Shown here piece after piece: positions 43,460 through 51,933 of a DNA stretch of 64,000 nt; positions within the stretch are counted from its first letter, which is position 1; every line of letters begins with the position of its first letter. The stretch lies in contig NZ_FNWH01000006.1 of the NCBI RefSeq assembly GCF_900106585.1, positions 1,394,502 to 1,458,501 of the forward strand, written 5' to 3'. Both the position numbers and the translations under genes were made by a program. The notes under the pieces were generated by a model, which saw nothing but the letters and a program-made list of their open reading frames with translations, searched no databases and was not told where the DNA came from. Source of the DNA: Acidaminococcus timonensis. GTDB taxonomy: Bacteria; Bacillota; Negativicutes; Acidaminococcales; Acidaminococcaceae.

Positions 43460-44728
43460 TTAGAACGTTACTACGAACTGGCTCCAGAGGGTCCGGGCGT
43501 GCTTGCCATTCTGGTCCCCTTCCTTGCCTTTCAGGTCGTAGTAATCCACTTCGGCCACCATGTTTTTGGCCAGGGTCAGGTTGCCGCTCACTTTCCAGCC
43601 TTTGAAGCCGTTGGTGACGCCGTTGTCCCCGGGGATGAAGGCATCCCAGTTGCCATCCATGGTGTGGTCGATCACCGTAGAGGCGCTCTGGTCATAATAG
43701 GTTGCCAGAAGGCCCCAGCTGCCCGGCTTGTCGCTGTCCGCACCGCCGTAGGTCAGTCCGGCCACCCAGCCGTCCTTGTCCCAGTCACGGGCATCGGCAT
43801 AGTCATTGCTGCCCCGCAGGTACATGGCGTTGATGCCCAGCTTGCCGGCGGTATAACCGGCTCCGGCGGTCCAGATCTTGTTGTCGTCCCCGTCCAGGAA
43901 GGTCAGGTTACCGGCTTTGGTGTAGGTGGCTGCCAGGTGCAGGTTTCCGGTGTCGCCGCCCAGTTCGGCCGTCCAGAATTTGTCTGCCGTGGAAACCTTT
44001 TCCTCATCGCTCATATAACCGAACCCGGACACATCGGCCATTTTCCCATAAGCAGCCTGCAGATAGGAACCGTGGCCCAGAGGTACCTTGGCTTTGATCC
44101 CATCCACCGGGTTATCATAGACGTTCCCATCCGCCAGGAATTCGTCATACCGGCCGGCTTTCAGTTCCACTGCGCCGATCCGGCCATCCAGAAAGGCTCT
44201 CTGGAAATCGGTGTCGCTGTCACCGGATTCGTTCCGGCCGCCGAAGTACTGGTGGTTTTCCAGCATGGAAACATAATGCCAGTTGTCATTCACTTCCCCG
44301 GTGAACCACAGACGGGTCCGCAGATCAGATTCGCTGCCCTTGCCGGTGGCGGAACCGGAATCGTTCCGGTAGCTCATCTGGACTTCCCCGGAGATGGCCA
44401 CGTTGTCGGCGTGCTTTTCCAGTTTGGCAACTCTAACGCCCAGGTTGTCCAGCTCGTCGGCAAATTCGCTGACCAGTTTGTCATCAGCACCAATGGCGCC
44501 TTTGGCCAGGGCCTTGGCCACGATTTGGGCCATTTCGTACCGGGTCATGGTCTTGTCCCCTTTGAAGGTACCATCCGGATAGCCATCCACTACGCCGGCA
44601 GCCGCCAGTTTGGCTACGGCGCCGTAGGCCCAGTGACCGGCCGGCAGATCGGAAAAGGGGTTGGCGGCAAATGCCGTAGCGCTGACCCCCAGTGCCATGG
44701 CCAGAGCCATTACCAGTTTCTTGTTCAT
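43460..44728 (-). CDS. SLH-domain outer-membrane porin P1
   Basis: A 422-residue outer-membrane porin of the Negativicutes type. Signal peptide (about 1-21, TAFAA), an SLH domain (about 22-75: NPFSDLPAGHWAYGAVAKLA and YPDGTFKGDKTMTRYEMAQI), a short coiled linker (about 90-108: LDNLGVRVAKLEKH) and a beta-barrel ending in the aromatic TLWSQFVVTF, with a final Phe for BAM recognition. The SLH domain would bind wall polymers and tether the outer membrane. ATG at 44728 after AAGGAGG. Confidence 0.93.
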   Translation of the reverse strand: MNKKLVMALAMALGVSATAFAANPFSDLPAGHWAYGAVAKLAAAGVVDGYPDGTFKGDKTMTRYEMAQIVAKALAKGAIGADDKLVSEFADELDNLGVRVAKLEKHADNVAISGEVQMSYRNDSGSATGKGSESDLRTRLWFTGEVNDNWHYVSMLENHQYFGGRNESGDSDTDFQRAFLDGRIGAVELKAGRYDEFLADGNVYDNPVDGIKAKVPLGHGSYLQAAYGKMADVSGFGYMSDEEKVSTADKFWTAELGGDTGNLHLAATYTKAGNLTFLDGDDNKIWTAGAGYTAGKLGINAMYLRGSNDYADARDWDKDGWVAGLTYGGADSDKPGSWGLLATYYDQSASTVIDHTMDGNWDAFIPGDNGVTNGFKGWKVSGNLTLAKNMVAEVDYYDLKGKEGDQNGKHARTLWSQFVVTF

Positions 44729-44850
44729 GAAGATTCCTCCTTGTGTCCTTTGCATTCCAGGGTTCCGGACCAACCAGGAGTTTCCGTGTTTCCTCCGCTT
44801 GTCATAGGGAACCGAAATGTAAAATAGTTAGTTTTGTATAACTATTGCAT
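44729..44850 (-). promoter_or_regulatory. Leader RNA of porin P1
   Basis: About 120 nt. A stem-loop (AATAGTTA/TAACTATT, 44823-44846) lies within about 5 nt of the predicted 5' end. A conserved block (44777-44796, GGAGGAAACACGGAAACTCC) follows, then the SD. P2, P3 and P4 have the same order of parts. Confidence 0.65.
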
Positions 44851-44855
44851 CACAA

Positions 44856-44884
44856 ATTATACACGAAGGAGGAGAAAAAGGCAA
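44856..44884 (-). promoter_or_regulatory. Promoter of porin P1
   Basis: Minus strand TTGCCT (44884-44879), a 17-bp spacer and TATAAT (44861-44856). Confidence 0.8.
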
Positions 44885-44904
44885 GATGAGGATTAGCGCT
44901 TCGT

Positions 44905-44962
44905 CGGTTGGTGTATCCGTAGGGGCGTGCCGGCGGCGCGCCCGCCCCCGCAACGGATGCTG
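44905..44962. repeat. GC-rich imperfect palindrome (R5)
   Basis: Nested inverted repeats ATCCGT/ACGGAT (44915-44920 with 44953-44958) and GGGGCG/CGCCCC. No other copy in the window; origin unknown. Confidence 0.5.
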
Positions 44963-45006
44963 GGACCGCAACACCCAGAGACTTCGTCCGCACGCCTCCA
45001 TACCCA

Positions 45007-45046
45007 AACAAAAACAGAGGACTGCCGATGGGCAATCCTCTGTTTT
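45007..45046 (-). terminator. Terminator of porin P2
   Basis: An 11-bp stem (45036-45046 with 45011-45021), followed by TTTTTG on the minus strand. Confidence 0.85.
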
Positions 45047-45060
45047 TTGGTTTTCTGTTA

Positions 45061-46359
45061 TCAGAACGTGATGTTCAGTTCGGACCACAGAGTGCGGGCA
45101 TGCTTGTTGCCTGCATCGATGCCGTTTTCTGTATCTTTGTTCTTCAGATCATAGTATTCCACGGTAGCCACCATGTTCTTGGCCACGGTCAGGTTGCCGC
45201 CCACCATGTAGCCCTTGAACCCGGTGTACGGGAATACGTACCAGTCGCCGTTCATGGTGTGGGAGGCCACGGTCACAGCAGCCTGGTCATAGTATTTGGC
45301 ATACAGGCCCCAGGTACCCGGTTTCTTTTCATCGGCACCGGCATAGCCCAGACCCACTACATAACCATCATCATCCACATTGTTGACCCAGCTGTTGTTC
45401 TTGGAATCAGCGTCACCCTTCAGGTACATGGCGTTCACATTCCATTTGCCGGCAGTATAATCGGCCCCAACGGTCCAGATTTTGTTGTCAGTCTTATCCA
45501 GGGTGCTTTCCCCTTCATTCATGGCGCCGAAGTCCTGGTCATTAATCTTGGTATAAGTGGCTTCGCCGTGCAGGTTGCCCCAGTTGCCGCCCAGGGCTGC
45601 GCTCCAGTAGGTATCCCCTACGGAACCATCTTTATCCTGCCAGCCATACCGATCAGCGTTGGCCAGCTTACCATAGGCAGCGGACAGATATCCCTGGCCG
45701 AATTTTACATCAGCCCGGACAGCGTCGGCACGGTCATCGAACACGTTCCCATCAGCAATAAAGTCATTGAAACGGCCGGCGGTGATGTCCACCACGCCGA
45801 TATTCCCGTTCAGATAGGCTCTCTGGAAGTTCGTATCGCTGTCGCCAGATTCGTTCTTGCCTTCGAAGTATTGCTGGTTCTGGATCATAGCGGTGTAATG
45901 CCAGTTGTCGTTCACTTCACCGGTGAACCACAGACGGGTCCGCAGCTGGGCTTCGGATTTGTCATCCCAATTCTTGAAGCCAGCGCCTCTGCGATCTGCA
46001 TAGCTGATACGGGCAGCCCCGGTCACCTGTACATTGTCCGCGTTCTTTTCCAGTCTGGCCACCCGCACACCCAGGTTGTCCAGTTCATCCGCGAATTCGC
46101 TGACCAGTTTGTCATCGGCACCGATGGCGCCTTTGGCCAGGGCCTTGGCCACGATCTGGGCCATTTCATAACGGGTCATGGTCCTGTCACCCTTGAAGGT
46201 GCCATCCGGATACCCGTCCACCACACCGGCAGCCGCCAGTTTGGCCACCGCGCCGTAGGCCCAGTGGCCGGCAGGCAGATCGGAGAAGGGGTTGGCGGCA
46301 AAGGCAGTGGCGCTGATGCCCAGAGCCATGGCCATGGCAAACACTAAGGATTTTTTCAT
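45061..46359 (-). CDS. SLH-domain outer-membrane porin P2 (promoter displaced by IS21)
   Basis: A 432-residue paralogue of P1 with an intact frame: signal peptide, SLH (NPFSDLPAGHWAYGAVAKLA), linker and barrel ending TLWSELNITF. The first ~100 residues are almost identical to P1 and P3, while the barrel diverges in the loops. SD GGGAGG precedes the ATG at 46359. An IS21 element 68 bp upstream separates it from its own promoter, so expression should be reduced or altered. Confidence 0.93.
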   Translation of the reverse strand: MKKSLVFAMAMALGISATAFAANPFSDLPAGHWAYGAVAKLAAAGVVDGYPDGTFKGDRTMTRYEMAQIVAKALAKGAIGADDKLVSEFADELDNLGVRVARLEKNADNVQVTGAARISYADRRGAGFKNWDDKSEAQLRTRLWFTGEVNDNWHYTAMIQNQQYFEGKNESGDSDTNFQRAYLNGNIGVVDITAGRFNDFIADGNVFDDRADAVRADVKFGQGYLSAAYGKLANADRYGWQDKDGSVGDTYWSAALGGNWGNLHGEATYTKINDQDFGAMNEGESTLDKTDNKIWTVGADYTAGKWNVNAMYLKGDADSKNNSWVNNVDDDGYVVGLGYAGADEKKPGTWGLYAKYYDQAAVTVASHTMNGDWYVFPYTGFKGYMVGGNLTVAKNMVATVEYYDLKNKDTENGIDAGNKHARTLWSELNITF

Positions 46360-46427
46360 TGGAGATTCCTCCCAGAAGATATTTTTATCCAGGCAGTTTG
46401 CCGTTTCTTCCCCATTCCCGCGAGTCT
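46360..46427 (-). promoter_or_regulatory. 3' part of the P2 leader, cut by IS21
   Basis: The remaining 68 nt of leader next to the P2 start, ending in AGTCT, the target duplication. The other part is 48634-48714. Confidence 0.8.
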
Positions 46428-46538
46428 TGTTAAGGCCGGACTATAATTGACCTAAAGGGCCGGAAAAAAATGACCCACCTCATACCAAAGTGGATTACCA
46501 TAATAATAAGCGACCAAACTTGTTAGGAGGTAGTCCAA

Positions 46539-47756
46539 ATGATAGGAAGTGGGCTTATTATGATAATACGCGATAGTGCAAGAAAAGGCAAGAGCGCATA
46601 TGCTATCGGTAAAGAGCAGAATATTTCCAAGAATACGGCCAAGAAGTATATGCAAGTGGCTACTCTGCCGGAGCAACCTCATAAGCGCGGTTCCATTCTG
46701 GATCCCTTTAAGCCGCAGGTCAACCAGATGATGCACGATGGCATATTCAACTGCGTCGTCATCCTGGAGACCTTGCAACAGATGGGTTACACCGGTGGGA
46801 AGACCATCATCAAGGATTATGTCCACGTTTTTCGTCCGCCAAAGACCATCCCGGCTGTGCCACGGTATGAAACCGAGCCCGGCAGACAAGCCCAGATGGA
46901 TTGGGGAATCTGCCAATATTTGGGCACAGATGGCGAATTCCATAAAGTTCCGGCTTTCGTCATGACCCTGGGATACTCCAGGGCCAGGTACGTGGAATTC
47001 ACAAAGCGGTGTGACCTCAAAAGCCTGGAACGCTGCATCCTGAACGCTTTCGAATATTTCGGCGGAGTTCCTGATGTTGTGCTGACAGACAACATGAAGA
47101 CAGTTGTCCTGAAACACGAGGCCGGTAAGACCATCTTCCTTCCCGCTTTCGAAAGTTTCTGTGCCGATATGGGCTTCAAGCCTTCCACCTGTAAGGTACG
47201 CCGGCCTCAGACGAAAGGGAAGGTGGAACGTTCTGTCCGTTATCTCAAGGAGAATTTCCTGCCTGGAAGACGTTTCACCAATCTGTACGACCTGAACCGT
47301 CAGGCTCTTCAATGGTGCCAGCATGTGAACGGCAAGAAGCATGGGACTACAGGGAAAATCCCTCTGCAGGAATTGGCGGCCGAGCATTTGAACCCGCTCC
47401 CGCCTCAGGAACTGCGTAACCGTTACCGCTGGGAAGATCGGCGGATTTCCAAAGATGGATTCGTCAGTTTCGATGGTCATCTCTATGGTATAGATTGGCA
47501 TTACAGCGGCAGAGAAGCCCGGGTCCGGCTGTACCAGAACCATGTACAGGTATTCGTAGATAACCTTCCTGTGGCAGATATACCGCTCTCTGAAGTAAAG
47601 GGATATTATGTTCCGCAGCAGGCGCAATACAGCGGATTGGAGGCAAAGGAAGGCATTGCTTACCCTCGAACGGCAGGAATCCAGATGAAAGAGGATGTGG
47701 TGAAACGACCTCTAGCCCTTTACGACAGGCTGATGGAGGTGGTATCCAATGCTTGA
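46539..47756 (+). CDS. istA: IS21 transposase IstA
   Basis: A DDE transposase of 405 residues. An N-terminal HTH (about 12-40: GKSAYAIGKEQNISKNTAKK) precedes the rve integrase core: QAQMDWG (first Asp), VVLTDNMKT (second Asp) and QTKGKVERSVRYLKENF (Glu). A beta-rich C-terminal domain follows. SD AGGAGG before the ATG. It overlaps istB by 8 nt. No stop or frameshift, so likely active. Confidence 0.94.
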   Translation: MIGSGLIMIIRDSARKGKSAYAIGKEQNISKNTAKKYMQVATLPEQPHKRGSILDPFKPQVNQMMHDGIFNCVVILETLQQMGYTGGKTIIKDYVHVFRPPKTIPAVPRYETEPGRQAQMDWGICQYLGTDGEFHKVPAFVMTLGYSRARYVEFTKRCDLKSLERCILNAFEYFGGVPDVVLTDNMKTVVLKHEAGKTIFLPAFESFCADMGFKPSTCKVRRPQTKGKVERSVRYLKENFLPGRRFTNLYDLNRQALQWCQHVNGKKHGTTGKIPLQELAAEHLNPLPPQELRNRYRWEDRRISKDGFVSFDGHLYGIDWHYSGREARVRLYQNHVQVFVDNLPVADIPLSEVKGYYVPQQAQYSGLEAKEGIAYPRTAGIQMKEDVVKRPLALYDRLMEVVSNA

Positions 47757-48552
47757 AGTGGAGCATGCCAGGCAGCTCCTGGCTGAATTCAATATGCCGG
47801 AGGCAGCCTGCCAGCTGGATGCCCTTCTGGAAACGGCCGCTGCAAAAGACTCGACTTTTATTTCGTTTCTCGACCAGCTCCTGAGCTTTCAACAGAAGGA
47901 ACGAACTGAGAAAGCCATCCGGAAAAGGATGAAAGCTGCGCGGATCCCGGCCGTGAAGACCCTGGAGGAATTCGATTTTTCGTTCCAGCCCAGCCTGAAT
48001 CCGAAACAGCTCCAGGAACTGCGTACACTTGCTTTTGTGGAACGAGGTGAAAATCTGATCCTGCTGGGCCCGCCGGGGGTCGGCAAGACGCACCTGGCCA
48101 CCGCGTTTGCGGTAGAAACCCTGCACCACGGCAAAACCGCATACTTCATTACGCTAGCCCATCTTATTGAAGATCTGGAAAAGCGTCGGGAAAAAAGGCT
48201 GTTGTCCAGGCGCTGCAAATTTTACGCCCGGCCAGATGTCCTGGTGATAGATGAAGTTGGCTATATGCAGCTGAGCCGGCAGCAGGCAGAATTGCTGTTC
48301 CAGATTGTCTGTGCCCGCTACGAGCGGGGCACCATAATTATGACCAGCAACAAGTATTTCAGTGACTGGGGTGAACTCATGAGCGATTCAGTGATTGCGA
48401 CTGCTATCCTGGACCGATTGCTGTACCATGCTCATGTGATAAATATTAGAGGTGAGAGTTACCGGCTGAAAGATCGTCTGCGTGCAGGTTTGAATCCGGC
48501 CGTCCCCCAGCCCGGCCTTGGGAAAACCGGCTTTAAGGACTTCCGGCCCTAA
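47749..48552 (+). CDS. istB: IS21 helper ATPase IstB
   Basis: An AAA+ ATPase that chooses the target and assists IstA, 267 residues. Walker A is LLGPPGVGKTHLATA, Walker B is VLVIDEVGYMQ, and the sensor segment is IIMTSNKYFSDWGE. SD GGAGG overlaps the istA end. Full length for the family. Confidence 0.94.
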   Translation: MLEVEHARQLLAEFNMPEAACQLDALLETAAAKDSTFISFLDQLLSFQQKERTEKAIRKRMKAARIPAVKTLEEFDFSFQPSLNPKQLQELRTLAFVERGENLILLGPPGVGKTHLATAFAVETLHHGKTAYFITLAHLIEDLEKRREKRLLSRRCKFYARPDVLVIDEVGYMQLSRQQAELLFQIVCARYERGTIIMTSNKYFSDWGELMSDSVIATAILDRLLYHAHVINIRGESYRLKDRLRAGLNPAVPQPGLGKTGFKDFRP

Positions 48553-48638
48553 GGCAGAAAAAGCATTGAATTTACCGTTTTATTGGGTCACTTTTAACCG
48601 GCCAAATGGGTCAAATTGAACCCGGCCTTGACAAGTCT

Positions 48639-48714
48639 TCTTGTTTCCTCTGTTCCTGGCAAAAGAATCGATTCACCTGCCTGGGATAAATCAATTGTGA
48701 CAATTCTATCAACT
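48639..48714 (-). promoter_or_regulatory. 5' part of the P2 leader, stranded beyond the IS21
   Basis: Contains the 5' stem-loop (AATTG/CAATT, 48693-48705) and the conserved AGAGGAAACAAGA block, split from the P2 gene by the insertion. Confidence 0.7.
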
Positions 48715-48720
48715 TTTCAT

Positions 48721-48749
48721 AAAATACCATATTTACATCTATTTTACAA
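48721..48749 (-). promoter_or_regulatory. Original promoter of porin P2
   Basis: Minus strand TTGTAA (48749-48744), a 17-bp spacer and TATTTT (48726-48721). It now reads into the IS21, antisense to istAB. Confidence 0.6.
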
Positions 48750-48826
48750 TAGTATCGGCATAACCTTGCAGGATACGTTTTACTTTGTACATTTTACTAC
48801 ACCTTTCATTGGTTATTTTGCATAAA

Positions 48827-48856
48827 AAAAGACGATCTCTTGCGAGATCGTCTTTT
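48827..48856 (-). terminator. Terminator of porin P3
   Basis: A 13-bp stem (48844-48856 with 48827-48839) and a T run on the minus strand. Confidence 0.88.
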
Positions 48857-48872
48857 GGGTTCCAATCGGAGA

Positions 48873-50135
48873 TTAGAACGTAACAACCATCTGAGACCAC
48901 AGGGTCTTTGCATGGTTATCGGTAGCACCTTTGTCTTTCAGGTCATAGTATTCAACCTGAGCCACCATGTTCTTAGCTACGGTCAGGTTGCCGCCGACCA
49001 TCCAGCCTTTGAAGCCTTCAGGACCGAAGGAATCATAATGACCGTTCATGGTGTGAGCAATGTAGGTAGCGCCGCCCTGATCATAGTATTTACCGAACAG
49101 GCCCCAAGAACCAGGTTTAGCAGAGGAAGCGCCTTTGTAAGCCAAGCTAGCTACCCAACCATCGTTGTCGGGTTCTACACCGTCGATCTTGTCATCAGCA
49201 TCGCCGTGCAGATACATAGCGCCAATCTTCCAGTCGCCAGCTTTGTAGTTGGCTGCGGCAGTCCAGATATTGTCAGAGCCTTTCACCCAACCATTCTTGT
49301 AAACCTTTGCATCAGCATTGGCAGTATCCAAATCTTTCACGTGCAGGTAGTTGGCTTCCAGGTTCAGGTTGCCAATGTCGCCGCCCAGTACAACCTGGGT
49401 GAACTCATCTGCTTTAGATTTTTTGCTAGCAAAATCTTGGTTGGCCATCTTGCCCCAGGTTGCGCCCAGGTAGGTAGCACCAAACTTGGTGTTGGCGTTT
49501 ACAGCATCCACACGGGTATCGTAAACGTTGCCTTCCGCATAGGTACCGTTATAACGGCCGGCGGTCATGTTCACAACGCCGATGTTACCGGTCAGGTAAG
49601 CTCTCTGGAAACGGGTTTCGCTGTCACCGGAGTCATTCTTGCCTTTGTTGTTCCAAGTTTGTTCGTTCTGCAGCATACCAACATAATGCCAGTTGTCGTT
49701 CACTTCACCAGTGAAGAACAGACGGGACCGGGTCTTGGTATCGCTGCTCTTACCGAAATCGCCGGTAGTATGATCATAGTGGGTACGGATGTTCCCGGTG
49801 ATCTTTACAGCGTCAGCGTTCTTTTCCAGTTTGGCAACGCGGACACCCAGGTTGTCCAGTTCATCAGCGAATTCGCTGACCAGTTTGTCATCAGCACCAA
49901 TGGCGCCTTTGGCCAGAGCCTTGGCAACGATCTGAGCCATTTCATAACGGGTCATGGTCTTGTCGCCTTTGAAGGTGCCATCAGGATAACCATCAACTAC
50001 GCCGGCAGCAGCCAGTTTGGCAACAGCGCCGTAAGCCCAGTGGCCAGCAGGCAGATCGGAGAACGGGTTGGCAGCAAAAGCAGTTGCGCTTACACCCAGA
50101 GCCATAGCCATAGCAAATACTAAAGACTTTTTCAT
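48873..50135 (-). CDS. SLH-domain outer-membrane porin P3
   Basis: A 420-residue paralogue of P1 and P2, with signal peptide, SLH domain (about 22-75), linker LDNLGVRVAKLEKNADAV and barrel ending TLWSQMVVTF. Its codon use is richer in A and T at third positions than P1 and P2, and its promoter and leader are intact. This may be the major expressed porin, but that is inference. SD AGGAGG before the ATG at 50135. Confidence 0.93.
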   Translation of the reverse strand: MKKSLVFAMAMALGVSATAFAANPFSDLPAGHWAYGAVAKLAAAGVVDGYPDGTFKGDKTMTRYEMAQIVAKALAKGAIGADDKLVSEFADELDNLGVRVAKLEKNADAVKITGNIRTHYDHTTGDFGKSSDTKTRSRLFFTGEVNDNWHYVGMLQNEQTWNNKGKNDSGDSETRFQRAYLTGNIGVVNMTAGRYNGTYAEGNVYDTRVDAVNANTKFGATYLGATWGKMANQDFASKKSKADEFTQVVLGGDIGNLNLEANYLHVKDLDTANADAKVYKNGWVKGSDNIWTAAANYKAGDWKIGAMYLHGDADDKIDGVEPDNDGWVASLAYKGASSAKPGSWGLFGKYYDQGGATYIAHTMNGHYDSFGPEGFKGWMVGGNLTVAKNMVAQVEYYDLKDKGATDNHAKTLWSQMVVTF

Positions 50136-50281
50136 GGGAATTCCTCCTTAGGAATGACAGAGTGAAATTCCGTGGGAGCGTCCGGCTGACTCCTGCCGCG
50201 AGTATCCTTGTTTCCTCTGGTCTCGCCAGCGTTCTGTTCCTTTGGTTTTTCACATAGCTATTGTGACAACTCTTTGTCACG
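50136..50281 (-). promoter_or_regulatory. Leader RNA of porin P3
   Basis: About 145 nt. A 5' stem-loop GTGACAA/TTGTCAC (50263-50280) with a 4-nt loop, then a conserved block at 50198-50218 (AGAGGAAACAAGGATACTCGC) whose ends pair as GCGAG/CTCGC, then the SD. Confidence 0.7.
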
Positions 50282-50286
50282 GCTTT

Positions 50287-50316
50287 ATTTTACCATAAGG
50301 CTACAGAAAAATGCAA
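50287..50316 (-). promoter_or_regulatory. Promoter of porin P3
   Basis: Minus strand TTGCAT (50316-50311), an 18-bp spacer and TAAAAT (50292-50287). Confidence 0.7.
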
Positions 50317-50412
50317 ATTTGTGAAATAATTTTAAACCAGGGTTACAAACGGTTATTATTTTCTTTGTGAACTTCATTTTTTTATCACATAAAAATATGA
50401 TTTGTAGCACGA

Positions 50413-50444
50413 AAAAAGGACGATTCCAAAGAATCGTCCTTTTT
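50413..50444 (-). terminator. Terminator of porin P4
   Basis: A 14-bp stem (50431-50444 with 50413-50426), followed by a T run on the minus strand. Confidence 0.88.
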
Positions 50445-50458
50445 GTATTGGTCTTGGA

Positions 50459-51286
50459 TTAGAAGGTTACAACCATCTGAGACCACAGGGTCCGTGCATG
50501 GGCATCGGATTCCTTGCCCTTCAGGTCATAGTATTCTACCTGAGCCACCATGTTCTTGGCCAGGGTCAGGTTGCCGCCGACCTGGTAGCCCTTGAAGCCT
50601 TCACCATTGAATTTGTCCCAGCTGCCGTTCATGGTGTGGTACACAATGGTGGGAGCTCCCTGATCATAGTATTTGGCGAACAGGCCCCAGCTGCCGGGTT
50701 TGGAAGCCGTAGCACCCTTGTAGCCCAGGGATACCACATAGCCGTCATCATCGCCATTGGTGTAGTTGCTGTACTTCAGGGTATCATCGTCACCCTTCAG
50801 GTACATGGCCCCGATCTTGAAATCGCCGGCTTTGTAGTTGGCGCCCACGGTCCAGACTTTGTTATCCCCGGTCAGACCGTTGTCAATGTACGGGTTCACA
50901 TCGTCAGCTTTGGTGTAGGTAGCAGCCAGGTCCAGGTTGCCGATGTTGCCGCCCAGTTCTGCGTTCCAGAACTTGTCAGCTACGGAATCATCTTTGGTCC
51001 AGGTACGGCCTGCTACGGTGACCAGGTCACCATCGGTCCACCCATAGGTGTCCAGGCTTGCCATCTTGCCGTAGGCAGCACTGAAGTAGGTCTGGCCGAA
51101 AGGAACCTTGAATTCAACAGCATCTACACGGTCATCGTACACGTTGCCTTCTGCAATGGTCTTGTTGTACCGGCCAGCCGTGATGTTCCACACACCGATG
51201 TTACCATTCAGGTACGCTCTCTGGAAGGAGGTATCGGAATCACCGGATTCGTTCTCACCCTGGAAGTACTGGTTGTTTTCCAGCAT
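50459..51286 (-). pseudogene. Porin P4 lacking signal peptide and SLH domain
   Basis: About 275 residues that match P1-P3 from the MLENxQYFxGxNESGDSD segment to the C-terminal TLWSQMVVTF. The expected signal peptide, SLH domain and first strands (about 145 codons) are missing. Upstream, the frame joins directly to a porin leader with the conserved block (51307-51327), so an internal deletion of roughly 0.5 kb is likely. There is no ribosome site before the ATG and no export signal. It could be a dead gene or a silent donor of barrel sequence. Confidence 0.85.
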
Positions 51287-51393
51287 TTGGATCCGGAACT
51301 TTCGGTGCGAGTATCCTTGTTTCCTCTACGTACACATTCCGGTTTCTCTCAGTCCGTTTCTCCTTGACAGGACAGGTGTGAATCTCTTCACAC
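51287..51393 (-). promoter_or_regulatory. Leader RNA of truncated porin P4
   Basis: Retains the 5' stem-loop GTGTGAA/TTCACAC (51376-51393) and the conserved block (51307-51327). About 20 nt later it joins porin coding sequence near a GGATCC; the SD part is lost. Confidence 0.7.
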
Positions 51394-51397
51394 TGCC

Positions 51398-51426
51398 AGT
51401 GTAGCATGGCCCAAAAAAAGAAACAA
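51398..51426 (-). promoter_or_regulatory. Promoter of porin P4
   Basis: Minus strand TTGTTT (51426-51421), a 17-bp spacer and TACACT (51403-51398). Confidence 0.65.
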
Positions 51427-51489
51427 GGTCATAGGGAAAGAGTTTCCATTCGTTCCCTATTAACCTTGTTTTTTCATGTGACTGATGAG

Positions 51490-51933
51490 TCATTTTTGTG
51501 GCTTGTAATCCGACGATTTCACAGTTTTATCACGAAGATACCGCTGTACCAGAACCATGGCTGCCAGTCCATCCACTGCGGACGGTGGATCCAACAGGGC
51601 CACCGGGATCATCCGTTTCCATCCCCTGGGTGGATACAGCTTCCAGTACAGCTTTCTGGCCTCCTGGGTACTGCCGTACTCATTGACCGTAAAAAGAGGC
51701 AGCCGGGGAAAGGCTTTCTCCAGCTGCGCTGCCATGGTCTTTGATGTGGTCCCATCCCCCAGGATGCAGCCGGCCAGGGGCTGTTCCGGGAGGAATGGTT
51801 TCAGGTGCGTAGTAAAATCGTCGGTAGGAATGATTTCCTGCCGGCAAAGGGTCCCATCTTCCCACACCAGAGCGGCTCCGGTTTTATCCCGGCCGGGATC
51901 CACCCCCAGGTACAGTTTCAACGGTTCACTCAT
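51490..51933 (-). CDS. RuvC-fold (YqgF-like) nuclease-family protein
   Basis: A 147-residue protein with a RuvC/RNase H-like fold: LYLGVDPGRDKTGAALVWED at the start gives the first acidic residue, GDGTTSKTMAAQLEKAF gives a middle strand, and VNEYGSTQEARKLYW plus DPPSAVDGLAAMVLVQRYL fit the rest. It resembles YqgF/RuvX and the CRISPR-unrelated DUF-type RuvC proteins, but is not the canonical RuvX gene. The start at 51933 is 7 nt after GGGAGG and overlaps the DUF3084 gene by 8 nt. Confidence 0.75.
   Translation of the reverse strand: MSEPLKLYLGVDPGRDKTGAALVWEDGTLCRQEIIPTDDFTTHLKPFLPEQPLAGCILGDGTTSKTMAAQLEKAFPRLPLFTVNEYGSTQEARKLYWKLYPPRGWKRMIPVALLDPPSAVDGLAAMVLVQRYLRDKTVKSSDYKPQK

Larger units (their letters stand above)
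46428..48633 (+). mobile_element. IS21-family insertion sequence (complete)
   Basis: A 2206-bp element with istA and istB. The ends are matching inverted repeats of about 50 bp: left TGTTAAGGCCGG...TTGACC...TGACCCA, and right, complemented, TGTCAAGGCCGG...TTGACCC...TGACCCA. The 5-bp target duplication AGTCT (46423-46427 and 48634-48638) is perfect, so the insertion is intact and probably recent. Confidence 0.93.
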
